Source: a virus. From it: DNA of 64,000 nucleotides. The position numbers were made by a program, and so were the translations under genes. Positions 46,868 through 56,300 of the stretch are shown piece after piece. The notes under the pieces are model-generated. The model was not told the DNA's origin, did no database searches, and saw nothing but the letters and a program-made list of their open reading frames with translations. Positions within the stretch are counted from its first letter, which is position 1, and the number at the start of each line of letters is the position of its first letter. The DNA is taken from positions 1 to 64,000 of IMG/VR virus record IMGVR_UViG_3300020477_000014; one strand, written 5' to 3'.

Positions 46868-47544
46868 TATTGGCTTGGCAGCAAATTCCTTCTCCAATGG
46901 TTTCAGAGATCTTGTGTTGTAATTCTGCTGGCATAGTGTTGGATTTGGAACATGGGTGTTTTAATAATGAGACTCTTTACACTTGTATTCAAATTATTAA
47001 ATCTAAAAATAAAAAATGCATAGTTAGGCTGACAGAAGTTTCCAAAACAATAATTCGCTATTGTTTGGATGCCGGCGCTGATGGATTAATTTTTTCTACA
47101 ATTGAAACAACAGAACAATGTGAAAAAATAATGGAATATAGCTACTATGCTCCCAAGGGCAAGCGAGGCTTGGGGTTGGTCCGCCAAAATCTATGGGGTG
47201 AGAAAAACCTTTTGTCACCAGATCCTATTATTATACCCCAAATCGAAACAAAGGATGCTGTGGATAATTTGGAAAACATCTTAAAATTTAATTTCGATTA
47301 TTATTTAATAGGCCCTTATGATCTGTCTTTAAGTTTAAAAATCCCGGGAAAATTTGACAATCCTCAATTTATATGTTATATTAATAAAGTGAATGAATTG
47401 ATAGAAAGGTCCAGGCTGGCAGTTCATATTCCCAATGACGTTCCTAATCAAATTAGCAAATATAGGGATTATGGAATAAAATGCCTGGGCATGGACACGA
47501 TAGGGCTATTAGAATATATGAAGGAGAACAACAAGCATGCTTAA
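46864..47544 (+). CDS. HpcH/HpaI-family aldolase
   Basis: 226 residues from ATG 46864 (GGGGAAA upstream). SAGIVLDLEHGCFNNETLYTCIQI holds the catalytic His and acidic residue; KKCIVRLTEV the Arg strand; LDAGADGLIFSTIETTEQCEKIM the phosphate/metal region; RGLGLVRQN; PIIIPQIETKDAVDNLENIL the Q-x-E-T metal site; and YYLIGPYDLSLSL the G-x-x-D-L-(S/A). These enzymes join or split pyruvate (or similar) and an aldehyde, giving 2-keto-3-deoxy acids. The RuBisCO-like and SIS-HAD neighbours suggest one pathway. A promoter lies in the 3' part. Confidence 0.87.
   Translation: MILAWQQIPSPMVSEILCCNSAGIVLDLEHGCFNNETLYTCIQIIKSKNKKCIVRLTEVSKTIIRYCLDAGADGLIFSTIETTEQCEKIMEYSYYAPKGKRGLGLVRQNLWGEKNLLSPDPIIIPQIETKDAVDNLENILKFNFDYYLIGPYDLSLSLKIPGKFDNPQFICYINKVNELIERSRLAVHIPNDVPNQISKYRDYGIKCLGMDTIGLLEYMKENNKHA
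47354..47382 (+). promoter_or_regulatory. intragenic sigma70-type promoter
   Basis: TTGACA (47354-47359), 17-base spacer ending in TGT, TATATT (47377-47382). Inside the aldolase gene, 155 bases before the SIS-HAD start. Same consensus as the promoters at 17917, 29085 and 37298. Confidence 0.55.
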
Positions 47545-48514
47545 TTTCGAAAATTTAGGAGAAAGATTTGTTCAAGTAGTTAACGGATCGGATTGGCTAG
47601 AATTACAAGAAAAATTTAACAAATGTGATGACATATACGTGTTGGGTCATGGAGGAAATTTAGCCGTGGCTGATCATGCTGCTGTAGATATTACTCGCTT
47701 ATCTAACGGACAAAAGAATGCTATTTGCCCCAGTAGTGGTGTTGTAGCCACCTCTTTTATCAATGACACCAATTTTGAGCAGTGGATGGTAAATTGGTTA
47801 TCTTGTCGTACCAATACGAGAACTGAAGCACAAATGAAGAAATCGTTAGTACTGGGAATATCGTCTTCTGGCGCCTCTATCGATGTTTTAAAAGCACTAC
47901 AGTGGGCGAATGACAACGGGATGGAAATAGGGATGATTAGCTCCAAGGATCTTACTTATGATATTTCTAATTTGACTAAAGTTATATTGGGCGCCGAATA
48001 TTACCACACCGCAGAGGTTCTAACACTTCTTTTAACCTACCAACTAACTCATGGATCAGGGAAAGAGTGCCCCCCTATAGGACAAAATACTCCTGATGCA
48101 TTGCGCGCACTAAACTGGAAAGGGGGTCACATCCGGGAACACAGCTATCCGGATGAAAAAATTAATTTAGGAATCGATTTTGATAAAGTGATTCATGGTT
48201 GTTCGCGAGGATATTATGATGGCACTATTTATGATCCCCCTATTCATGGAGCCGCCGAGGCACTTGAAAAATTATCTCAAAGTTATACTTTAATTATTTA
48301 TACCTGTAAAGCCAAGCCAGATCGTGGACTTGTGAATGGAAAAACAGGAACAGCTTTAGTTTGGGAATGGCTAGAAAAAAATAATCTTTCTCAATTTGTA
48401 AGTAAAGTTACAGCAGAAAAGCCACGAGCAGTGTGCTATATTGACGACAAGGCTGTACGATTTATCGATTGGGAATCTTGCATGAAAGAGTTGGAGGAAA
48501 TAGGCATTCTATGA
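47537..48514 (+). CDS. SIS isomerase - HAD fusion protein
   Basis: 325 residues. Residues 1-190 form a SIS domain like GmhA: YVLGHGGNLAVADHAAVDITRLS, SGVVATSFINDTNFEQW, SLVLGISSSGASIDVLKALQWA, ILGAEYYHTAEVLTLLLTYQ. Residues about 210-325 form a reduced HAD unit: INLGIDFDKVIHG (one Asp changed), YTLIIYTCKAKPD, KPRAVCYIDDKAVRFIDW. GmhA isomerises sedoheptulose-7-P and GmhB is a HAD phosphatase, so the fusion may link isomerisation and dephosphorylation of a ketose phosphate. It overlaps the neighbours by 8 and 4 bases. Confidence 0.8.
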   Translation: MLNFENLGERFVQVVNGSDWLELQEKFNKCDDIYVLGHGGNLAVADHAAVDITRLSNGQKNAICPSSGVVATSFINDTNFEQWMVNWLSCRTNTRTEAQMKKSLVLGISSSGASIDVLKALQWANDNGMEIGMISSKDLTYDISNLTKVILGAEYYHTAEVLTLLLTYQLTHGSGKECPPIGQNTPDALRALNWKGGHIREHSYPDEKINLGIDFDKVIHGCSRGYYDGTIYDPPIHGAAEALEKLSQSYTLIIYTCKAKPDRGLVNGKTGTALVWEWLEKNNLSQFVSKVTAEKPRAVCYIDDKAVRFIDWESCMKELEEIGIL

Positions 48515-49323
48515 TCTTGATAACAGGACATAAAGGCTATATCGGAAGTCATCTCTATAAGGCTTTAAAATCATTTGACATGGAAGTGTATGGGATTGAT
48601 TTAAAAGACGGTCACGATATCGCTTATTGTTTGCCTGATCGAGATTTCGATTATGTATTCCATCTAGCAGCACTACCACAAGTCGAATATTGCAACAAGC
48701 ACCCTAGTTATGCACTTAAGCAAAATGTGGGTGCAACTTCGATACTTCTCGAGTGGGCTTATGGACACAATGTCAAGAAGGTCATTTTTTCATCTTCAGC
48801 AGCAGTGTATGGCGATGGAGGTGGTCCTAAATCTCCTTATGGTTTACATAAGTTGATGGCAGAAATGGAGTGTAAACTATATTCAGATTTTTATAATATA
48901 GATACGGTTTGTTTGCGATATTTTAATGTATATTCAGAAGATCAACCGTACGGCGGCTCTTATTCTACGGTTATTGCAGCTTGGATGGAGATGATGAGGA
49001 ATGGTCATCCTTTGCGTTTGGATGGCACAGGCAAACAAACGAGAGACTTTGTTCATGTAGAAGATATAGTGGCTGCTAATATATTTTGCATGAAGAGTAA
49101 ATTAAAATTTAATGGAGAGTGTTATGATGTGGGCTCTGGTCAGTCGACTGCGCTTAACACTATAAAATATTATATCGATCATCGATATTCTAATGTGAGT
49201 TGGTTATGGACCCCTGAAAGAGAGGGAGACATCTTTAATTCGGTTGCTGACATATCTAAGTTGGCAGAAATAGGATGGACACCACAAATTGACATAAAGA
49301 CTGGCTTATCTAGATGTTTTTAG
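48511..49323 (+). CDS. NAD-dependent sugar epimerase/dehydratase
   Basis: 270 residues from ATG 48511 (GGAGG at 48493). MILITGHKGYIGSHLYKALKS is the extended-SDR NAD loop; FHLAALPQVEYCNKHPSYAL, IFSSSAAVYGDGG, SPYGLHKLMAEMEC (Y-x-x-x-K), CLRYFNVYSEDQPYGG and TRDFVHVEDIVAANI complete a GalE/WcaG-like enzyme. Slightly short. It epimerises or dehydrates an NDP-sugar. Last gene of the glycan locus. Confidence 0.9.
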   Translation: MILITGHKGYIGSHLYKALKSFDMEVYGIDLKDGHDIAYCLPDRDFDYVFHLAALPQVEYCNKHPSYALKQNVGATSILLEWAYGHNVKKVIFSSSAAVYGDGGGPKSPYGLHKLMAEMECKLYSDFYNIDTVCLRYFNVYSEDQPYGGSYSTVIAAWMEMMRNGHPLRLDGTGKQTRDFVHVEDIVAANIFCMKSKLKFNGECYDVGSGQSTALNTIKYYIDHRYSNVSWLWTPEREGDIFNSVADISKLAEIGWTPQIDIKTGLSRCF

Positions 49324-49343
49324 TACTATAAAGGAGAAATATA

Positions 49344-49571
49344 ATGAACACAATCGATACAGATGAATTTAAGCTTTCTAATCAAGCGCTCGGCGCAATT
49401 ATGATGGCCCTTCAAGAGTCGCTCTTGAATGAGTTAGATATTGTTCCTATTTTGCAAGGCTTTGTTTTGAAAGAGGGTGATGACGGCTTAATTGTAATGA
49501 ACCCTCCTACGGTTCGCGTGAGCAACAATGACACCATAACTACGCAAGATTTAGAAAACATGGTAACCTGA
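49344..49571 (+). CDS. small hypothetical protein
   Basis: 75 residues, AAGGAG-led. Helical first half (FKLSNQALGAIMMALQESLL), then strand-rich (IVPILQGFVLKEGDDGLIVMNPPTVRVSN). The stop overlaps the next ATG by one base. It begins the run of phage core genes after the glycan locus. Not recognised. Confidence 0.65.
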   Translation: MNTIDTDEFKLSNQALGAIMMALQESLLNELDIVPILQGFVLKEGDDGLIVMNPPTVRVSNNDTITTQDLENMVT

Positions 49572-49840
49572 TGCCTAGGTATCGCTATCGCTGCGAAATA
49601 TGCGCAAACGAGGTGATGGTTTTTCATTTAATGTCTGAAAGCTACAACAACTGTCAGGTGTGTGATGGTGTTAATAGTATGGAAAAGATGTTAACCACCC
49701 CACTAAAGAAAATAGAAGAACAGGATCTCACTAATGATAGAAACTTAGGAGATCTGACGCACCAATATATTAAGGAAAATAGAGAAATTTTAGAAGAAGA
49801 ACGAAAAAAAGCAAAAAGAGAAACATATGAGCCGTCTTGA
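49571..49840 (+). CDS. FmdB-type zinc-ribbon protein
   Basis: 89 residues. MPRYRYRCEICANEVMVFHLM then NCQVCDGVNSMEKML forms one zinc ribbon (CxxC...CxxC) of the FmdB regulatory-protein type, followed by a charged helix (HQYIKENREILEEERKKAKRE). Placed just before the late sigma factor, it may take part in late transcription or be a small structural protein. It overlaps the next gene by 14 bases. Confidence 0.72.
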   Translation: MPRYRYRCEICANEVMVFHLMSESYNNCQVCDGVNSMEKMLTTPLKKIEEQDLTNDRNLGDLTHQYIKENREILEEERKKAKRETYEPS

Positions 49841-50186
49841 GATTATTTTATCGGCTATTGTATTTGTGTCTATGTTGTTTAACGTGGGTATCTTTATATA
49901 CGCACGGAATGTTGTGTCAAAATTGCTTTTTGTTGCAGATGAATTAGGTGATTTAAATGAAATGATTAGTTCTTTTGCTCAGCATTTAAAGGATGTTTAT
50001 GAATTAGATATGTTTTATGGCGATGAAACGTTGAGTAATCTGCTTAATCATGCCATATCATTTAATGAACAAATGTCTACTTTTGAAGAAATATACTCTT
50101 TAACTGAGGAAGAAAAAATTGACAACAAAGACCCCACCCCCCAAGAAGCCCAAAGCCAAGAGAATGACGAGGCGCCGGTCTCGTAA
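49827..50186 (+). CDS. membrane-anchored helical protein next to the sigma factor
   Basis: 119 residues. N-terminal transmembrane helix (LEIILSAIVFVSMLFNVGIFIY), then a helical cytosolic part with LLFVADELGDLNEMISSFAQHLKDVYELDMFYGDETLSNLL, and a disordered acidic/Gln tail. It overlaps the late sigma factor gene by 23 bases. A membrane protein coupled to a sigma factor is notable, but no function is readable. Confidence 0.65.
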   Translation: MSRLEIILSAIVFVSMLFNVGIFIYARNVVSKLLFVADELGDLNEMISSFAQHLKDVYELDMFYGDETLSNLLNHAISFNEQMSTFEEIYSLTEEEKIDNKDPTPQEAQSQENDEAPVS

Positions 50187-50853
50187 AAAAAATCATTATT
50201 TTACACAAGTTCATGAAGATGCCATTATACGATATGCGCGCATCACATGCTCTAAAGAGCGTACTGAGCTTTATATAAAATATATTGGTCCGGCGTTTAA
50301 TGAAATGGTAGACAAAATTGTTTTTACCTATAAATTTACTACGTTACCTAACATTGATCATTTGCGCGATGAGTGTAAAATATGGCTGATGACTATCTTG
50401 GATAAATATGATCCGAGTAAGGGCTCCAAGGCATTTTCCTATTTTAGTGTTATAACTAAAAATTGGTTTATACACAAGGTAAAGCGTCAACAAAAACGTA
50501 ATCTGCGGGAAGTTGATTATGAAAACATATCTAAAACTTACGAAGAAGAATATTTATCCACAACAGACTCTTATGTGAGTGATAGGATTGAACAAGAATT
50601 CTGGGAAAGTTTTTATAAAGAACTGAATTCTTGGGATGTAGAGAGCATGAAAGATAACGACGTTAAAGTTTACGAAGCTATTAAAGTACTTTTTGAGTCC
50701 AAGGAAGATATTGAAATTTTTAATAAAAAAGCTATTTATTTGTATCTAAGAGAAATCACTGGTTTAAACACCAAGCAAATAGTAAATTCTCTTAAGAAAT
50801 TTAGAAAAAAATATTCAATATTTAAAGAAGATTGGGAGAAAACAGGGCTATGA
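50164..50853 (+). CDS. gp55-like late-transcription sigma factor
   Basis: 229 residues from ATG 50164 (TTG 50119 possible). DHLRDECKIWLMTILDKYDPSKGSKAFSYFSVITKNWFIHKVK is the sigma region 2-like block (core binding and -10 melting) found in gp55 of T4-like phages. The later HTH-like part is LNTKQIVNSLKKFRKKYSIF. T4 gp55 binds host RNA polymerase and directs it to TATAAATA late promoters with gp33/gp45. The basic start (RRRSRKKNH) may touch DNA. It overlaps the next gene by four bases. Confidence 0.87.
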   Translation: MTRRRSRKKNHYFTQVHEDAIIRYARITCSKERTELYIKYIGPAFNEMVDKIVFTYKFTTLPNIDHLRDECKIWLMTILDKYDPSKGSKAFSYFSVITKNWFIHKVKRQQKRNLREVDYENISKTYEEEYLSTTDSYVSDRIEQEFWESFYKELNSWDVESMKDNDVKVYEAIKVLFESKEDIEIFNKKAIYLYLREITGLNTKQIVNSLKKFRKKYSIFKEDWEKTGL

Positions 50854-51152
50854 AGAAAAAAGATTTAGATACCTTAATGGATGAAGCCCTTCAAAATATT
50901 CGAGATGATCGTAAGATTGCCCGTGAATTTTTAAATGAAATCGCAAATCAAATAGCGCACGATCCTGACAAAAACAGATCACTCTCCCCAGTAGCTGCTA
51001 AACACGTAGAGACAATGCAACGCTCGAACGAGCAATTAGTTAAGTTAATATCTCTACGACAAAAAGATAAATCTAAGAATATAGAATTGAGCGACGAAGA
51101 TAAAAGCAACATTTTTGATATGATTCAACATGGAGCCTCTATTAATGGCTAA
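50850..51152 (+). CDS. small helical hypothetical protein
   Basis: 100 residues from ATG 50850 (ATGA overlap). Entirely helical and charged: KKDLDTLMDEALQNIRDDRKIAREFLNEIANQI, PVAAKHVETMQRSNEQLVKLISLRQ. The position between late sigma factor and tail genes suggests a regulatory or assembly role. It overlaps the next gene by eight bases. Confidence 0.65.
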   Translation: MKKKDLDTLMDEALQNIRDDRKIAREFLNEIANQIAHDPDKNRSLSPVAAKHVETMQRSNEQLVKLISLRQKDKSKNIELSDEDKSNIFDMIQHGASING

Positions 51153-52326
51153 CAACCGCCCTAAGACATCAGCAGAACAGATTCTGGCGGTACCGCCTGA
51201 CGAATTAGGGTTTCAGGGTACCCGCACCGCATTTAATTATGATACTTTCGGTGTGGATTCTAATTTTTTCGTAAGAGTTTTGACAATCCCCCTTCCAATT
51301 AATAATTTTAGTATTAATTCATGGCGCGCCGGTACGGCTCAAGCGTCGACCGCTGGAAATTCATCGCAAGATCAATTGGGGCGAGAAAGACTGCGCACTC
51401 CTTCCTACCAATTCATGGGAAGAATAGTCGGATCTGATGATAGGCCGTCTCCCCATCAAATGATCCCCGATCCCAACAATAGTAGTCTTTTTAAGTGCGA
51501 CAAAGCTATCGCTCAAGCTATTATGCAACACACTCTTTTTGTTTCTCAAAATGGACACCAGGGGAAGATTCCCAAGGTGGGAGATATTTGCAAGGTAAAG
51601 CTGTTGCCTGGAGATTTTAAATTTAATCTTCAAAATGCTTTTTTTGATGAGTTGACTGTGGTCAATGATGGCACCAACACGTACAACACATACGCTAGAA
51701 CTAATTCCAAGTCTGTGTTTAATAATCATCAAAAAAAGGCTCAACAATTAGGCGCGCCACAAACCGCCACTTATCATGGCGAAATGAATGAACATGGAGT
51801 ATCCCAAGATCTAGAAATAATAAACGGCAAACTTCCTCAGAGTATTTTACGTACTGTTGGTCATCGTCCATCGGCAGATCCCAAAGATCAGATTTATTCT
51901 AAACCCGCGACAATATTGGTGGACATGATGGGGGATTATAAGAAGCTTACGGATGCATTCTATAATGATTCCGCAGAAATCTACGGTCAGCCAACTCTAT
52001 TTCCTGTAAAACGAGTTTATCGGTCTTATGAGAGACAAGTTCAGGTGAAAGCACTGGAATTGTCTGGCGAAGGAGCCCATGCGGCTACTCCGGGAACGTC
52101 TATTCATGGTTGGGGATTTGCTATCGATATGCATACAACAGACGGAGATGGAGTAAGTAGTTTCCGCGGAAAGGTATACCTTTGGATGGATAAAAATGCT
52201 GGAAGGTATAATTTTGTTAACCCATCTTGGGCGCGCGAGGGCAAAAAGAAAGCAGAAGCATGGCACTGGGAATGGACTAAAGGCTGCGAAATACTAAAAT
52301 CTGATCAGATTAAGTGCGAAAAATAA
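51145..52326 (+). CDS. tail/baseplate protein with M15-type peptidase domain
   Basis: 393 residues. Residues 1-280 are a structural domain of unknown type (PPDELGFQGTRTAFNYDTFGVDSNFF; PKVGDICKVKLLPG, an OB-like strand). Residues about 295-385 are a D-Ala-D-Ala carboxypeptidase-like (M15/VanY) domain: RSYERQVQVKAL, then GTSIHGWGFAIDMH (S-x-H-x6-D zinc motif) and AWHWEW (second His). It probably cuts peptidoglycan cross-links during entry from the tail tip, in the place of T4 gp5 lysozyme. Start chosen at ATG 51145 with GGAG upstream. Confidence 0.82.
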   Translation: MANNRPKTSAEQILAVPPDELGFQGTRTAFNYDTFGVDSNFFVRVLTIPLPINNFSINSWRAGTAQASTAGNSSQDQLGRERLRTPSYQFMGRIVGSDDRPSPHQMIPDPNNSSLFKCDKAIAQAIMQHTLFVSQNGHQGKIPKVGDICKVKLLPGDFKFNLQNAFFDELTVVNDGTNTYNTYARTNSKSVFNNHQKKAQQLGAPQTATYHGEMNEHGVSQDLEIINGKLPQSILRTVGHRPSADPKDQIYSKPATILVDMMGDYKKLTDAFYNDSAEIYGQPTLFPVKRVYRSYERQVQVKALELSGEGAHAATPGTSIHGWGFAIDMHTTDGDGVSSFRGKVYLWMDKNAGRYNFVNPSWAREGKKKAEAWHWEWTKGCEILKSDQIKCEK

Positions 52327-52345
52327 GAATAGAGGATGAAATTAA

Positions 52346-53296
52346 ATGAGTGGTCCTAAAAAACCAATTTATACTACTGAAGCTTTCGGGGAATCAACCC
52401 GCGACGAGATCCCCCCCACACTTGGCGAGAGACTTAAGACGAGCGAGCCTGTAGATGGCGTAGGCGACAATGATGGTATAATGAATACCAATGTTTGTGA
52501 GCCTATTTATAATTACATACCGGCTCAAAACGATGCCTTGGTAGGAAAGCACGATGGAAGTTGCCAGATTGTTTTCGGTAGGGATAGACCGGCTTCGTTG
52601 GCGTCTGGTTATGGAGGAAAAGGCGCCCAAGGCGCTGGCGCCATCGATATTGTTGTCGGAAGAGCGTCATCTCAAGCTTTGCCTGACGGAAGTCAAGTAC
52701 ACCCTAATTTTGCTGCGGATGCCGGCAGAATCTATATTAGCCAGATGACAGATATAGATACAAATTTTGGTATTATCGAAGGCAAAGGGGGCAGCGTCAT
52801 CGGAAAATCTGGGATTGGCATTAAAGCAGACACAGTTCGTGTTATTGGTCGTCGTGGTGTAAAGATTGTGAGCGGCAAGACTTCTGCCTTTAAAGGCGTA
52901 GGCATGGAGGGCGAAAAGGATGCATTTAGTTCAAATATATCCCAACCAGCACCTCCCATTGAGTTGATTGCTGGAAATAATGAAAAAAATCTACAAGGTG
53001 TTGCAATGGGAAAGAATACCAGAGATACTTTGATGGAACTTGCGATGATTGTGAGCGATCTGACATCTGCGGTCCAAAATATTGCACTATTGCAAACAAC
53101 TTATAATTCTATCAATGCTCTGGATCCTGGTCGACCTTGGATGGTGGCAGTTGGGTGTTATACCGCACAAGCTTACGTTGAGTATATTCTTTCATCAGTA
53201 TGGCAAATAAGAGCCAATCAATGGGTGTGGGAAAGAACCTATATGGATCCATATTCGCCTCACGGACCTGAAAGCCGGAATGTCTTCACAACATAA
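52346..53296 (+). CDS. tail/baseplate structural protein
   Basis: 316 residues, Gly-rich and strand-rich: DGSCQIVFGRDRPASLASGYGGKG, GAIDIVVGR, GKSGIGIKADTVRVIGRRGVKIVSGK. Repeated short hydrophobic strands with Gly turns resemble a spike-like beta-helix. The last 90 residues are helical (LMELAMIVSDLTSAVQNIALLQ). Placed between the peptidase protein and the giant tail protein, it could be the spike or hub partner. Family not recognised with certainty. Confidence 0.65.
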   Translation: MSGPKKPIYTTEAFGESTRDEIPPTLGERLKTSEPVDGVGDNDGIMNTNVCEPIYNYIPAQNDALVGKHDGSCQIVFGRDRPASLASGYGGKGAQGAGAIDIVVGRASSQALPDGSQVHPNFAADAGRIYISQMTDIDTNFGIIEGKGGSVIGKSGIGIKADTVRVIGRRGVKIVSGKTSAFKGVGMEGEKDAFSSNISQPAPPIELIAGNNEKNLQGVAMGKNTRDTLMELAMIVSDLTSAVQNIALLQTTYNSINALDPGRPWMVAVGCYTAQAYVEYILSSVWQIRANQWVWERTYMDPYSPHGPESRNVFTT

Positions 53297-53326
53297 GATG
53301 AAGAATGAAGAGAAAGAGGAATAATC

Positions 53327-56300
53327 ATGGCGGAATCTAAATTTTTAAAATGGCAAGATCAGAACGGCGACGGCTTGATAGATGTCTGTAAAGTAGATGT
53401 TCCTTCTAAAGAACTTCCAGATTGCCCAGAATGCAAGCCGGATCCGGCTTACGTAGCTCCGGATTGGAAAGAGCGCAACCAAAATCAGCCTTGGTATGAT
53501 GCGAAGCGCTTAGAATATCATATTACGGTGGTGTGCGAAGAGACGTCTATTACTCCTTTTGAAAATGCCAGCGACGAAGAGGCAGCGGATTATGTCAAGT
53601 CGCTATTTAGAAAGTATCAAGAAGAAGCAATTGAAAATTTATTGTTACATTTCAATAAGTTAGATTCTGAACTGATTCGCAATATGGTTCGAGAACACTT
53701 GAATTATCATCGGCATTACTTGGACGCACGTCCAGGATCGAAAGTTCGATTATTATACGGAATAGCTTGCGAGAATTTCATCAATCTTCCGGAAAGAATA
53801 GAAGACGAGGGTGACGAACCAGAAGAAACCGGCCCAACTGTGGTTTTATACCGCGGCGATGATATATTTCCAAAATTAATGAAATTTAGAAAAGCAATGA
53901 ATTTGTATGCGAGGTATTATCGAGTATACCAAGCTTTAAACAGGGGCACTCTTGTTGAAGTAGAGAGTGGTAAAATATTTTCTCCTAAACAATTGCAAGA
54001 ATTCGGAGACAATGGCTTCCATAAAAGTATCATGCGAGATATGATTTATGGTTTGGATGGGTGGCTTAATCAGAAAGGATTAAATTTGCCCGGCTTCGGG
54101 GGCTTGGGTGGGCTTTTTGACGACAAGGTTACCAAAATTGAATTCACTTTTAGTAAAACTTATATTCTTAAAAAAATCCGAGCATGGTCGGTCAAGTGTG
54201 GTGATGTCCCGGCGGTATTCTCCCGGAAGCAATTGAGATTGTTGAAATCTCAAAGAGGCTGGAATTCCCCCCGAGCATGTGCTTATTTTGCCAAACTCGA
54301 TGAAATAGAACAAGATCTTACAGCTAGAGAGCCGGCACCATGGCTGGAGTTCATTGAGAAATATACATATCCGGCAGTAGTGGGTAATGAAAATTATGGG
54401 ATCGATGGAACATCTTGTATCGGCGATATGTTACGCCAAGAAGCTAAAGCTTTAGGGCAAGATATTTTAGATGATGTCTTCAGTCTCGGGGACGCAATCG
54501 CCTATGCTTTTAATAAAAGTATGTGTGAACCAGATTTGCACGACATTGAAGTGATGAGAGAGAAGTTGGGGCTTGTGCCGGAACCCGGTGAACCAAAGGG
54601 GCTTAAAGCTATTAATGCTCATAATGTTTTTGGTGTGGCAATGGAGCAGGCTTTCAAGCAAATGGAGGCGCGAGACACTGTTTTTGTTGAATTTTGTCAA
54701 CTTATTGCTAGCGGATTTGGAACATCAAGTGCCGCGGCAGGTCAGGCGGAAGGCGGAGGCGGAAGTGTTGACGATGCCACCGGCGTGAGTGATGTGAAGG
54801 AAGTAGCTAGTTCGGCTATTTCCGGAAATATGACTAATGTGTTGTGGAGCGCCTTGGATCGTATTAAGATTTGTGGGCTAAAGAGTATAGCTTTAGATGT
54901 GTTGCGTTGTTTGTTAAATGGCGTGAGCCTCGAGCAAGCGTTGGGGAGGATTGTCAAGAGCGCCCTCAAGGCACTCTCGATAGACAATTTTGGTAAATTG
55001 TTTATTGGTTTGCCTCCGGAGAAACAACAAGAGCTTGATGCGCTCGTAAGAAAGAAGATAGAAGAAGGAAATATAGCCAAGGACGGCGCACCATTATCGA
55101 GGGTGTCGATCGAAATTAACAGGCCGTGGGATAATCAAGCCACACAAATGAATCCAGATGCCACAGTGGGAGATATGGTGTCTCCTGGCGACGTTAGTGC
55201 GCTAAATAATGAAAAATCACAACCTACGGATCGCACTCTAGCTCAGCGGTTCGACCCGCAGGCTAATACTGAAGGGCTGGATCCGAACATTGTTTTAGAA
55301 GCATATGTTATTGCTCTCATTGAAGTGTATAGTGATGACTTGTTGTCATTAGTTGATAAATTAAATGATTTTCCAGGATATCCGCTGCTTGCACGAACAA
55401 TTGCCAATTGGGACTGCCCTGTGCCTCCTATGTTTGATCCTAATTTTTTAGACTTTATTAGGAGCGTGGATACTCCGTTTTGTACTGGCGTTGATGATAT
55501 TGTGCTTCCGAAGCTAATTAATCCTTTTGCGTGGATTCCCAAGTATAATGATTTATATGCGGCTGGGTTTGAAATGCTCAGAGTGGCAGTACAAAGAATT
55601 ATTGTGGCTATTATCATTAAATTGATAGTTAAGATTTGTGAGACTTTAGGAAAACTTTTGTGCAAAGGTCTGGGAGCCATTGGACAAATAGGTAAGGGAA
55701 ATATTTTAGATATTTTGAAAGAAGGCTTGTGTGGGCCAGGCATGTCTCAGCAACAAGTAGAAGATACACTAGCCGAAATGTTTGCTAAATTTGGTGTCGG
55801 CGGTGCTGCATTTGCCAACCAAGAAGCTACACTTTCTTATTTTGCAGACCTTTCCCAAGCAGTAACGCGCGCAGAATTATTGAGCGCCTTCCAGGGGGAG
55901 ATGTCTCCCCAAATGGCGATGATTGCCGATAATTTAATTGAATTTGAATATGGAGAATTTCGAGAGGGGCTGCCAACACCCGAGTCGATTGCTACCATGT
56001 TTGCAGACGCAGGCACTTTATTCCCCGCAGACGTCCGTAACGCGATGCAAAACTTCTTAAATGATCTTCCTCCGGATGATTTTGCTCCGGCGAATCCTAC
56101 ATTATGTGCCACTCCCGAACAGCTTGAGCAATTTTGTCAAATTCGTGAAGAAATGTTGATGGGAAGAGCGACGTCCAACCAGTCTCGAGAAATGTGCGAA
56201 GAATTACAAGAAGATTTGCTAGACGAACTCGAAGCTATTGCAGACATCCTTCAAGAACCCAGAGGGCCCTTGGCGAACGCACTACCCCCACTTATGACCG

